This document shows, piece by piece, positions 1 through 5,976 of a stretch of 17,324 nucleotides of DNA. The stretch comes from an uncultured Clostridia bacterium (GTDB taxonomy: Bacteria; Bacillota; Clostridia; Oscillospirales; Acutalibacteraceae): positions 1-17,324 of the forward strand of contig CANRDH010000017.1 of the NCBI GenBank assembly GCA_947629295.1, written 5' to 3'. The stretch's first letter is position 1; each line of letters opens with the position of its first letter. Below the pieces are notes generated by a model, which did not search any database, was not told the DNA's origin, and saw only the letters and a program-made list of their open reading frames with translations. The position numbers were made by a program, and so were the translations under genes.

Positions 1-108
1 TGTCTTGCAGGCTGACTGACAGGATGCCTGACATTCGCCGCAGCCGCCCTTTGCAGCAGACTCCTTAAGATTAGCCTTGTTCAAAGTTTTTATATGCTTC
101 TTCTCCAT
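1..108 (-). CDS. scfA: SCIFF six-cysteine peptide precursor (partial, 3' end outside window)
   Basis: The first 36 codons read MEKKHIKTLNKANLKESAAK followed by GGCGECQASCQSACKT. This matches the SCIFF family (six cysteines in forty-five residues), a near-universal Clostridia ranthipeptide precursor. Four cysteines are visible (residues 23, 26, 30 and 34); the last two and the stop lie beyond the left edge. In this family a partner radical SAM/SPASM enzyme forms thioether links between cysteine sulfurs and residue backbones. That enzyme normally follows at once, so it should lie just left of the window. The ATG is preceded by AGGGTGAT at good spacing. A promoter lies in the 78-nt gap after the membrane protein gene. 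The yajC/tgt neighbourhood is the usual setting. The natural function of the peptide is not established. Family assignment is very confident despite truncation. Confidence 0.93.
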   Translation of the reverse strand, partial: MEKKHIKTLNKANLKESAAKGGCGECQASCQSACKT

Positions 109-148
109 TTATATCACCCTTTCCGGAAAAATGTATTGTACGTACCTT

Positions 149-177
149 ATTTTAACATAAATCCGACACAAATTCAA
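149..177 (-). promoter_or_regulatory. sigma-A-type promoter of the SCIFF gene
   Basis: On the minus strand, TTGAAT (172-177) and TAAAAT (149-154) are separated by 17 bp. The -35 starts about 10 nt after the stop of the upstream membrane protein gene. The start region of the transcript carries the palindrome GTACGTAC (138-145). The roughly 35-nt leader ends in the AGGGTGAT ribosome site. Confidence 0.6.
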
Positions 178-186
178 GAAAAATAA

Positions 187-579
187 TCAAATCCGCCTTC
201 TTCTTTTTCTTCTGCCATTAACTCCGACAACACCGCCTATAGCGCCGGACAGAATCATAAGTACAAACCTCAACAAGCTGACCGCCTCAGGTATCACCCC
301 GAATACGGAACCTGCCGCAAGCAAAAGCACAGCCGTGACCGCACCGCTTAAAGCCCCGATAAACATACCGGCACTCCCGCTTATCCTTGCGGATATAAGC
401 CCTCCTACAAATGCGCCGACACAGGCGGAAGCTATACCAAACGGGATCAGAAGACTATAATTCACACTCCCGCTTTTAACGGTAATGAAGGATAACAATA
501 ATATGACCAGCAGTACTGCGGCAACACCGCATATCGCTCCGACTGCGACGGAGATCACCTTTTTCCTTGCTTCATTCAT
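187..579 (-). CDS. Small four-helix membrane protein, TIGR04086-like
   Basis: This 130-residue protein is almost entirely hydrophobic. Helices lie at roughly residues 9-32, 43-63, 69-91 and 100-120, rich in Gly/Ala (for example GAICGVAAVLLVILLLSF), and it ends in a very basic tail (NGRRKRRRRI) that should stay cytoplasmic. Length, topology and position directly before a SCIFF gene fit the TIGR04086 family of putative membrane proteins in Clostridia. That name is from memory of the family and its neighbourhood. A role in SCIFF export or membrane tethering is only a guess from context. The ATG is preceded by GGAG at 8-nt spacing. It lies 65 bp after yajC with no clear terminator or promoter between, so co-transcription with yajC is likely. 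Confidence 0.7.
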   Translation of the reverse strand: MNEARKKVISVAVGAICGVAAVLLVILLLSFITVKSGSVNYSLLIPFGIASACVGAFVGGLISARISGSAGMFIGALSGAVTAVLLLAAGSVFGVIPEAVSLLRFVLMILSGAIGGVVGVNGRRKRRRRI

Positions 580-644
580 CAGCTCAACTCCAAATATGAT
601 TTATTCTAAATATATTCAAAGCCGGGCTTTTTAATGACAATCGG

Positions 645-1085
645 TTATTCTTCGGTTTTTTCAGGTTCTGCCGCTTCCCCCTCAGCCTTCTTATTCTTTT
701 TGGACTTACCTTCCTTTTTATCCTTCTTCGTTTCCACAGCAACCTGCTTGTCCGGGGTATCAATGGATCTTATTGCCCATTTTTTAAAACGGATACGTGA
801 TTTATCACTTCCCGTTTCAATAACAATCGTTTCATCATCGTCACGTACAGCAATAACCTTGCCTACAATTCCGCCGATGGTTGTTATATCGTCGCCTACC
901 TCAACACTGTTGCGCAGTGCGTCCTCCTCCTGCTGTTTTTTCTTTTGGGGACGTATCATAAGGAAATACAGTATAACAATTACAACAACCCAGAATCCCA
1001 GCATAAGCAAAGTTCCCGGTGTACTTCCCTGTGCATTTTCCTGTGCCTGCTCCGAAGCGGCCTCAGCCAAAAATAAAAAATTCAT
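645..1085 (-). CDS. yajC: Sec translocase accessory subunit YajC
   Basis: This 146-residue protein has one membrane helix (about residues 26-43) ending in the YajC hallmark YFLMIRPQKKKQQ. Next comes a small beta domain (about 60-110) with VGDDITTIGGIVGKV and DDETIVIETGSDKSRIRFKK, typical of YajC. The C-terminal ~35 residues are a Lys/Glu-rich tail, common in Gram-positive members. YajC joins the SecDF complex, which helps SecYEG move proteins across the membrane. Here secD/secF are not next to it; in related genomes they often follow the SCIFF genes, so they may lie left of the window. The start is well set by AAAGGAGAAGGAAT just before ATG. It follows tgt, as in many bacteria, but has its own extended -10 promoter in the 73-bp gap. 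Confidence 0.95.
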   Translation of the reverse strand: MNFLFLAEAASEQAQENAQGSTPGTLLMLGFWVVVIVILYFLMIRPQKKKQQEEDALRNSVEVGDDITTIGGIVGKVIAVRDDDETIVIETGSDKSRIRFKKWAIRSIDTPDKQVAVETKKDKKEGKSKKNKKAEGEAAEPEKTEE

Positions 1086-1098
1086 ATTCCTTCTCCTT

Positions 1099-1112
1099 TA
1101 TGATTAATCATA
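1099..1112. repeat. 14-bp perfect palindrome at the yajC transcription start
   Basis: TATGATTAATCATA equals its own reverse complement. It sits between the yajC -10 box (1120-1125) and the ribosome site (about 1090-1096), at the expected first transcribed bases. This suits a repressor or activator operator. As RNA it could form only a five-pair stem with a TTAA loop. Confidence 0.5.
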
Positions 1113-1119
1113 TAGTAAT

Positions 1120-1148
1120 ATTATACCAGTCCGGCAGTAATGCCGCAA
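1120..1148 (-). promoter_or_regulatory. Extended -10 promoter of yajC
   Basis: On the minus strand there is TGGTATAAT (consensus -10 at 1120-1125 with the TGn extension) and TTGCGG (1143-1148) 17 bp upstream. The weak -35 is balanced by the extended -10. The spacer contains an inverted repeat, CGGCA-TTAC-TGCCG. The -35 starts about 10 nt after the tgt stop codon, so yajC can be expressed apart from tgt. Confidence 0.65.
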
Positions 1149-1158
1149 GTGACATAAT

Positions 1159-2289
1159 TCATATTCTCTTATCAAGAATTTCCCTATATTTAGTATAAAA
1201 TTCATCAAATTTGCCATTATCCAGCTCTTCTCTTATACGCATAAGCAAGGTATTATAGAAATATACATTATGCATAACACAAAGTCTCATCGCAAGCATT
1301 TCACCGCTTTTGAACAGGTGACGTATATATGCTCCGCTGAAATTTCTGCATACAGGACAGTCACATTCCTCGTCTATCGGTCTGTCATAGAGGGAATATT
1401 TTTCGTTCATCATATTCCTTCTGCCACTCCATGTGAATACATTTGCGTGTCTTGCATTCCTTGTCGGCATAACGCAGTCAAACATATCTATCCCTCTGTA
1501 TACAGCTTCAAGTATATTAACCGGCGTTCCTACACCCATAAGATACCGCGGCTTATCCGCAGGAATATGCTCCTCAAGTATATCGAGAATATGATACATT
1601 TCCTCCGCAGTTTCCCCGACCGCAAGACCTCCGACAGCATAACCGTCAAGGTCCAGCTCTCTTATCCGCTTCATATGGTCAATACGTATATCATCAAAGG
1701 TCGCACCCTGATTTATACCGAAAAGCATCTGATCGGGATTTACCGTATCCTCAAGCGAGTTAAGCTCCATCAGCTTATCCCTGCACCTGACAAGCCAACG
1801 GTACGTTCGTTCACAGGAATTCTTTGTATATTGGTATTCGGCCGGATTTTCTATACATTCATCAAAAGCCATAGCTATCGTGGAACCGAGATTGGATTGA
1901 ATTGTCATGCTTTCCTCAGGACCCATGAAAATCCGGTGTCCGTCAATATGTGAAGAAAAAGTTACACCTTCTTCCTTTATGTTCCGCAGCTTTGCAAGGG
2001 AAAAAACCTGAAATCCCCCGCTGTCGGTCAGTATCGGTCCGTCCCAGCGGGTAAATTTGTGCAGACCTCCGAGCTTTTTCACATTGACGTCACCCGGACG
2101 CAAATGCAGATGATATGTATTGCAAAGCTGTACCTGACATCGAAGCTCTTTGAGGTCGAGCGCAGATACAGCTCCCTTTATAGCCCCGCACGTTGCCACA
2201 TTCATAAAGGCAGGAGTCTGTACAGTGCCATGGACAGTTTTTATTTCTCCACGGCGGGCTCTGCCTTGTGTTCGGATTAAGCTGTACAT
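1159..2289 (-). CDS. tgt: tRNA-guanine(34) transglycosylase
   Basis: This enzyme swaps guanine 34 of GUN-anticodon tRNAs for the queuosine precursor preQ1. The 376-residue product has normal length and the full signature. LTDSGGFQVFSL holds the catalytic Asp89. DMFDCVMPTRNARHA holds the nucleophile Asp271. The zinc site is CDCPVC (Cys309, 311, 314) plus His340. Other family blocks include SHIDGHRIFMGPE, FGINQGA and YAVGGLAVGE. The frame is open a further 11 codons upstream, but the start at 2289 is chosen because GGAGG stands 5-6 nt before that ATG and the protein begins in register with the family (MYSLIRTQGRARRGEI). The ribosome site lies inside the end of the preceding gene, whose stop is 1 nt away, so translation is probably coupled. 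No preQ1 riboswitch was seen. Confidence 0.97.
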   Translation of the reverse strand: MYSLIRTQGRARRGEIKTVHGTVQTPAFMNVATCGAIKGAVSALDLKELRCQVQLCNTYHLHLRPGDVNVKKLGGLHKFTRWDGPILTDSGGFQVFSLAKLRNIKEEGVTFSSHIDGHRIFMGPEESMTIQSNLGSTIAMAFDECIENPAEYQYTKNSCERTYRWLVRCRDKLMELNSLEDTVNPDQMLFGINQGATFDDIRIDHMKRIRELDLDGYAVGGLAVGETAEEMYHILDILEEHIPADKPRYLMGVGTPVNILEAVYRGIDMFDCVMPTRNARHANVFTWSGRRNMMNEKYSLYDRPIDEECDCPVCRNFSGAYIRHLFKSGEMLAMRLCVMHNVYFYNTLLMRIREELDNGKFDEFYTKYREILDKRI

Positions 2290-2290
2290 A

Positions 2291-3016
2291 TCAATCCTCC
2301 GGTTTTTCTGCGGAGCTATCATTACTTTTATTCATCTGAGCCGCTCTTTTCTCCTCTATGTATTTTCTTCTGTCCTCTTCAGTCGTAAATTCAAGCGGGT
2401 TATCTTCCTTGTCAACAAGAGCTGTCATAGCGTTCTTATGGAATACCGCAAGAGTTCCGACAGGCATCTGCAAAACTCTCAGCGCTTCGCTTCTGAATTT
2501 CATAAGCTCGCTTGTTCTGAGCGTAACAAGCTCGTCCGGCTCGTGATTGTCCTCTTTTTCATCGTTGAGCAAACCGAAGTACCAACCCGAATCGCCATTC
2601 TGTGTCGGCTCTGTCCGGTTAAGGTACACATCGTCCGCATTTATTGCCTCCTTAAGCACAAGTATTGTATCGGAAAACAGTGTAGGCTCAGGCTTCTCAA
2701 CCTTTGCCTTTACATTTGTATCAACCTGCATATTCTGTACAATAAGGGCGTCCGAGCAATCATCGGTTCTCAGGCTCATGGGGTCATTTCTGTAATCCGC
2801 TGTCTGTACAACGTAATACGAATTATTCTTATCTGTTCTCTTGCTCAGAAAAAACCTTGCCCATCCATAATTGAGAGCAAATGTAGGATTGAAAATATTT
2901 GTCTTTTCGCTCACCGCCTTTAAAGTTCTGAGCACGGCTGTCGCCGCATTTTTCAGCGGATAATTTGAATAAAGCTTAATGATTTTGTTATTTATTTCAG
3001 CTTCAAATATATACAT
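2291..3016 (-). CDS. Uncharacterised protein with C-terminal DUF2185/Imm33-like domain
   Basis: This 241-residue soluble protein has no signal peptide. Residues ~116-193 resemble the DUF2185 (Imm33-like) fold: SDTILVLKEAINADDVYLNR, then the hallmark DSGWYFGLLNDEKED (142-156), then LVTLRTSELM and LQMPVGTLAVF. The first ~110 residues form a separate region (YYVVQTADYRNDP, TDDCSDALIVQNMQ) that I do not recognise. The C-terminal 30 residues are charged and probably disordered. DUF2185 proteins are often listed as polymorphic-toxin immunity proteins. Here the gene is first in an operon with tgt, so a housekeeping role is equally possible. A promoter lies just upstream. AAAGGAAG gives a ribosome site 8-10 nt before ATG. 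The gene is surely real; the domain call is moderate and the function unknown. Confidence 0.75.
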   Translation of the reverse strand: MYIFEAEINNKIIKLYSNYPLKNAATAVLRTLKAVSEKTNIFNPTFALNYGWARFFLSKRTDKNNSYYVVQTADYRNDPMSLRTDDCSDALIVQNMQVDTNVKAKVEKPEPTLFSDTILVLKEAINADDVYLNRTEPTQNGDSGWYFGLLNDEKEDNHEPDELVTLRTSELMKFRSEALRVLQMPVGTLAVFHKNAMTALVDKEDNPLEFTTEEDRRKYIEEKRAAQMNKSNDSSAEKPED

Positions 3017-3051
3017 CTGATTATCTTCCTTTCAAAATTAACGATAACATA

Positions 3052-3080
3052 ATTTTATAACATTGCAAATATATTGTCAA
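3052..3080 (-). promoter_or_regulatory. sigma-A promoter of the DUF2185-tgt unit
   Basis: On the minus strand, TTGACA (3075-3080) is a perfect -35 and TAAAAT (3052-3057) is the -10, 17 bp apart. The -35 begins 5 nt past the pepP stop codon. No terminator separates them, so readthrough from pepP is also possible. The -10 overlaps an AT-rich inverted repeat, AAAATTA/TAATTTT (3034-3056). Confidence 0.75.
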
Positions 3081-3085
3081 TAAAA

Positions 3086-4162
3086 TCACAAAATAACAAG
3101 CTCCTTTGGCAAAACCGCAAGGCTCATACAGCCATCCGCAGTCACAACAGCCATATCCTCAATCCTGACGCCAAATTCACCCGGAAGGTATATACCCGGC
3201 TCAACCGTCACCACCATACCGCTTTGAAGAACTGTTTTCTCATTCGGGGAAAGCCGCGGCTGTTCGTGTATCTCAAGACCGACTCCGTGACCCGTGGAAT
3301 GTCCGAAGCAGCCCTCGAATCCCGCATGGTATATATAATCTCTTACGATTTTATCAACCTCTCCGCATACCGCTCCTCCCCTGACAGCCTCAAGTCCGAG
3401 CTTCTGTGCCTGATATACGGTGTCATAGACACGTTTTTGCTTATCGCTTACATAGCCTAGCGCATAGGTTCGCGTCATATCGCTGTGATATCCCTTATAA
3501 ACCGCACCAATATCAAAAGTTATAAAATCACCCGGTTTTATTTTATTATTTCCCGGTGTACCGTGCGGCATGGAGGTCTTCTCCCCTGCTATTACAATAA
3601 GCTCAAACGAAACATCCTCCGCACCCAGACGGCGCATTTTATATTCAAGCTCCAGAGCAATTTCCTGTTCGGTTACACCCTCCTTTATAAGTCTTAGTGT
3701 TTCGGTAAGTGCCTGCTCGGTTATCCTCTGCGCCTTTATGATTTTATCAACTTCGGACGAGGTCTTGATGACCCTGAGCTTTGTAATGAGCTTATCAAGC
3801 TCGCCTGAATGGATACTCTCCGCTCCGTTTGATTTTAAAAGCTTATCCATACTTTCAGCATCATTCAGAGTAAATGCAGAACCCTCAAGCATAACCGAAC
3901 GTATATTATGCTTTACCGTAAGTCTGCCTATTTCCTCAGGCAGAAGCTTATACGGTATAACCGTACAACCCTTTGCATATTTTGCCGCTGCCTCTGCATA
4001 GCGGAAATCAACAAGCAGATATGCTTCCTCTCTTGTAAGCAAAAGATAACCGAGAGAGGAAACAAACTCCGTAAAATACCTTCTGTTTTCATTTGAAATT
4101 ATAAGAGCGGCGTCAACACTTTCCGGAAGCATTGCCGCAAGCAGCTCAAGTGAAGAATTCAT
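3086..4162 (-). CDS. pepP: M24 family Xaa-Pro aminopeptidase
   Basis: This cytoplasmic metallopeptidase should remove N-terminal residues that precede proline. The 358-residue protein has a creatinase-like N-terminal domain (1-135) and a pita-bread catalytic domain. All five metal ligands are visible: Asp217 and Asp228 in FDIGAVYKGYHSDMTRTYALG, His292 in STGHGVGLEIHE, Glu321 in VVTVEPGIYLPGEFGVRIED, and Glu335 in the same block. Two ATGs lie 6 nt apart (4168 and 4162). GGGAG touches the first but stands 7 nt from the second, so 4162 is chosen. It follows aroQ by 35 bp with no promoter, and ends the yqeG-DUF6572-aroQ-pepP series. The efp gene, often next to it in Clostridia, is absent. The symbol is used loosely; the exact subfamily was not resolved. 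Confidence 0.9.
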   Translation of the reverse strand: MNSSLELLAAMLPESVDAALIISNENRRYFTEFVSSLGYLLLTREEAYLLVDFRYAEAAAKYAKGCTVIPYKLLPEEIGRLTVKHNIRSVMLEGSAFTLNDAESMDKLLKSNGAESIHSGELDKLITKLRVIKTSSEVDKIIKAQRITEQALTETLRLIKEGVTEQEIALELEYKMRRLGAEDVSFELIVIAGEKTSMPHGTPGNNKIKPGDFITFDIGAVYKGYHSDMTRTYALGYVSDKQKRVYDTVYQAQKLGLEAVRGGAVCGEVDKIVRDYIYHAGFEGCFGHSTGHGVGLEIHEQPRLSPNEKTVLQSGMVVTVEPGIYLPGEFGVRIEDMAVVTADGCMSLAVLPKELVIL

Positions 4163-4197
4163 ATACATTCTCCCTTTCTCAGATTTCAGTTTAATGT

Positions 4198-4650
4198 TTA
4201 GTCATTGCCGTCGTTTTTTCCGAGGTATTCCGAAAACGCTTTAAGCGCAAGATAGTAGCTGTATTTTCCAAAGCCCGCTATTGTCCCTGCGCATACCGGA
4301 GAAATAACTGATTTTCTGCGGAATTCCTCTCTTGCGCCGATATTTGACATATGTGTTTCAACAGTCGGGATATGCACGGATGATATAGCGTCTGCAAGAG
4401 CATAGCTGTAATGAGTGAGTGCTCCCGCATTTATAATTATCCCATCCTTATTGCCATACGCACTGTGTATTTTATCAATAATATCCCCCTCATGGTTCGA
4501 CTGATATATTTCAATATCCAAATTCATTTCACTAGCCCATAAAATTACGTCATTATTAATACTTTCCGCTGTCTCCGTTCCGTATGTACCGACATCCCTT
4601 ATACCCACCATATTGAGATTAGGTCCAAGAATAAAAAGTATCTTTTTCAT
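4198..4650 (-). CDS. aroQ: Type II 3-dehydroquinate dehydratase
   Basis: This catalyses the third step of the shikimate pathway, 3-dehydroquinate to 3-dehydroshikimate, as a cytoplasmic dodecamer. The 150-residue length is normal. It opens with the family signature ILFILGPNLNMVGIRDVGTYG, including the active-site arginine (18) and tyrosine (23). NAGALTH supplies Asn74 and His80. VETHMSNIGAREEFRRKSVISP supplies the catalytic His100, Arg107 and Arg111. Slightly unusual, the second histidine of the common SN(I/V)HAREEF block is Gly105, and NPGG/NPAG is NAGA. Neither is the general acid/base. Two ATGs are 6 nt apart; AGGAGG abuts the one at 4656 and is 6 nt from the one at 4650, so 4650 is used. 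It overlaps the end of the DUF6572 gene by 32 nt, suggesting translational coupling. Confidence 0.95.
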   Translation of the reverse strand: MKKILFILGPNLNMVGIRDVGTYGTETAESINNDVILWASEMNLDIEIYQSNHEGDIIDKIHSAYGNKDGIIINAGALTHYSYALADAISSVHIPTVETHMSNIGAREEFRRKSVISPVCAGTIAGFGKYSYYLALKAFSEYLGKNDGND

Positions 4651-4975
4651 CTTCATCCTCCTTTACCCTGTAAACTATTTTTATATTTTTTTCGTCAAGC
4701 TTATCCTTGACTGACTCTATCATTCTTATAAACGATTTATGATACGGATACTTAAAAACCACCTCAATTATATAGGCGTCAAATTCCATATCACCGAACC
4801 GTTCCTTCCAACCTTTATTTTCTATAAAGCGGATATATGTATTGAATTTCCTTTGCAGATATTTCAAGTGCTCAACCTGCTCGAACGCCCATGTGAAATG
4901 GTCCGAAACAAGCATAATAAGCTCTTTACCGTCAACTGCCATTGCGTCGATACAATCCGTATCACTTATCGACAT
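4619..4975 (-). CDS. DUF6572 family protein
   Basis: This 118-residue protein begins MSISDTDCIDAMAVDGKELI and continues MLVSDHFTWAFEQVEHLKYL, then QRKFNTYIRFIE. The pattern 'T..ID......G.....ISDH..W......HL..LQ.K.N.Y..FIE' is what I know as the DUF6572 family, small proteins of unknown function found singly and in toxin/immunity gene clusters. The second half (AYIIEVVFKYPYHKSFIRMI, VKDKLDEKNIKIVYRV) fits the same fold. There is no signal peptide or membrane helix. GAGGAG stands 6 nt before ATG. It overlaps yqeG by 14 nt and aroQ by 32 nt, so it is embedded in a housekeeping operon. Function cannot be stated. Confidence 0.7.
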   Translation of the reverse strand: MSISDTDCIDAMAVDGKELIMLVSDHFTWAFEQVEHLKYLQRKFNTYIRFIENKGWKERFGDMEFDAYIIEVVFKYPYHKSFIRMIESVKDKLDEKNIKIVYRVKEDEDEKDTFYSWT

Positions 4976-5480
4976 AGCTTTCTCCTCTTTTCATTATCTT
5001 CAATTTCTTTCGGACATTTTTCTCCATACTGCGTCTTAATTTTATACTGAATCCGTGCTCCTCAGATTGAGGTATCAACAATATTGATTTCATCCCGGCA
5101 AGGTTTGCTCCCAAAACGTCCGTATATATCTGGTCGCCCACAACAACGACTGACTTCGGCTTTTCCTCAAGCTTCCTTTTTGCTCTGTTAAATCCGAACG
5201 GAAACGGCTTCAGACTCATAGCTACACAATCAAGACCCACAGAGTCCGAAAACGGTTTTATTCTTGAATTGAAATTATTTGAGCATATAACTATATCAAA
5301 GCCTTCAGCCTTCATTTCGTCTATCCATCTCAGCACACCCTCATACGGAGTTTTATCCGTCGGTGGAGCAAGTGTATTGTCAACATCAAGCAGAATAGCG
5401 TCTATATCCATTTGCCGCAGAAGCTCGGGTGTTATATCCGTAACCCTTTCCAAAGCGACGGTTGGAGTAAGTATTTTCAA
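4962..5480 (-). CDS. yqeG: YqeG family HAD-IIIA phosphatase
   Basis: This 172-residue HAD-superfamily hydrolase is of the YqeG type (GmhB/HisB-like IIIA). Motif I is LLDVDNTLAPP (nucleophile Asp32, acid Asp34). Motif II is the serine in VICSNN (67). Motif III is the lysine in SLKPFPFGF (91). Motif IV is VVGDQIYTDVLGAN (Asp116, Asp121). In Firmicutes yqeG often precedes yqeH, aroE and other ribosome or shikimate genes, and here it precedes aroQ. The substrate is not firmly known; relatives have been reported to act on phosphatidylglycerol phosphate. The start is TTG at 5480, preceded by GGAGG at 7-nt spacing, with no competing ATG before Met25. It begins only 30 nt after the T-run of the rpsU terminator. 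Confidence 0.9.
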   Translation of the reverse strand: MKILTPTVALERVTDITPELLRQMDIDAILLDVDNTLAPPTDKTPYEGVLRWIDEMKAEGFDIVICSNNFNSRIKPFSDSVGLDCVAMSLKPFPFGFNRAKRKLEEKPKSVVVVGDQIYTDVLGANLAGMKSILLIPQSEEHGFSIKLRRSMEKNVRKKLKIMKRGESYVDK

Positions 5481-5509
5481 TTCCTCACCTCCATAAAGCC
5501 ATATGATAC

Positions 5510-5574
5510 AAAAAAAGGATATCTCCGTGAAAGCCCGCTCTGCCGAAGCAGACAGTCACCCTCAGGAAATATCC
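5510..5574 (-). terminator. rpsU intrinsic terminator
   Basis: Read on the minus strand, GGATATTTCC pairs fully with GGAGATATCC (one wobble) and is followed at once by seven Ts. An inner hairpin, TCTGC-TTCG-GCAGA, has the stable UUCG tetraloop. It lies 25 nt after the rpsU stop and 30 nt before the yqeG start. Confidence 0.85.
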
Positions 5575-5598
5575 CCTAATTTCTGTGTACAATTCAAA

Positions 5599-5775
5599 TT
5601 ATTTGTACTTGCGCTTACGAGCAGCTTCAGATTTCTTCTTACGCTTTACGGAAGGCTTCTCGTATGCCTCTCTCTTGCGAACCTCAGCGATAACGCCGGC
5701 TCTTGCACACTGTTTCTTAAATCTTCTGAGTGCGCTTTCAAGAGATTCATTGTCCTTAATTCTGATCTCTGCCAT
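5599..5775 (-). CDS. rpsU: 30S ribosomal protein S21
   Basis: This 58-residue, strongly basic protein reads MAEIRIKDNESLESALRRFK then KQCARAGVIAEVRKREAYEK, ending in a KRKKK/ARKRKYK tail. These are the full-length S21 hallmarks. S21 binds the 30S platform near the 3' end of 16S rRNA and helps initiation. GGGAGGG stands 7 nt before ATG. The gene has its own consensus promoter and terminator, so it is mainly a single-gene transcript. In E. coli rpsU heads the rpsU-dnaG-rpoD operon. Here it is downstream of the dgt-dnaG-rpoD group instead, an interesting reordering of the same partners. Confidence 0.97.
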   Translation of the reverse strand: MAEIRIKDNESLESALRRFKKQCARAGVIAEVRKREAYEKPSVKRKKKSEAARKRKYK

Positions 5776-5832
5776 TTATCTTCCCTCCCATCCGCCATAA
5801 GGCAGGGGTTTGTGTCATTACGATACCCAACT

Positions 5833-5862
5833 ATTATACATTATCAATATACGCCTTGTCAA
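5833..5862 (-). promoter_or_regulatory. Consensus sigma-A promoter of rpsU
   Basis: Perfect TTGACA (5857-5862) and perfect TATAAT (5833-5838) on the minus strand, 18 bp apart. The expected transcript start near 5826 gives a leader of about 50 nt. It lies about 115 nt after the rpoD copy 1 stop. The AT-rich stretch between (5863-5976) shows no clear terminator. Confidence 0.9.
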
Positions 5863-5976
5863 CACAAAAATCCAATAAATTTATACAACCATCTATGTGA
5901 GTTTTGCACAAAAAATTTCGTTATTATTATAAAATTCTCCAAAATTTACGACAAAACGGCATTTTATTCATTATGC

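Noticed and set aside
617..631. AAAGC-CGG-GCTTT hairpin between yajC and the membrane protein gene
   Set aside because: Five pairs with a 3-nt loop, and no proper T-run on the minus strand where the genes lie. It was too weak to call a terminator.
634..1107. Long plus-strand open frame opposite yajC, and similar long frames opposite tgt, pepP, rpoD and dnaG
   Set aside because: They lie fully antisense to well-identified genes, have no ribosome sites or family features, and reflect codon bias on the other strand.
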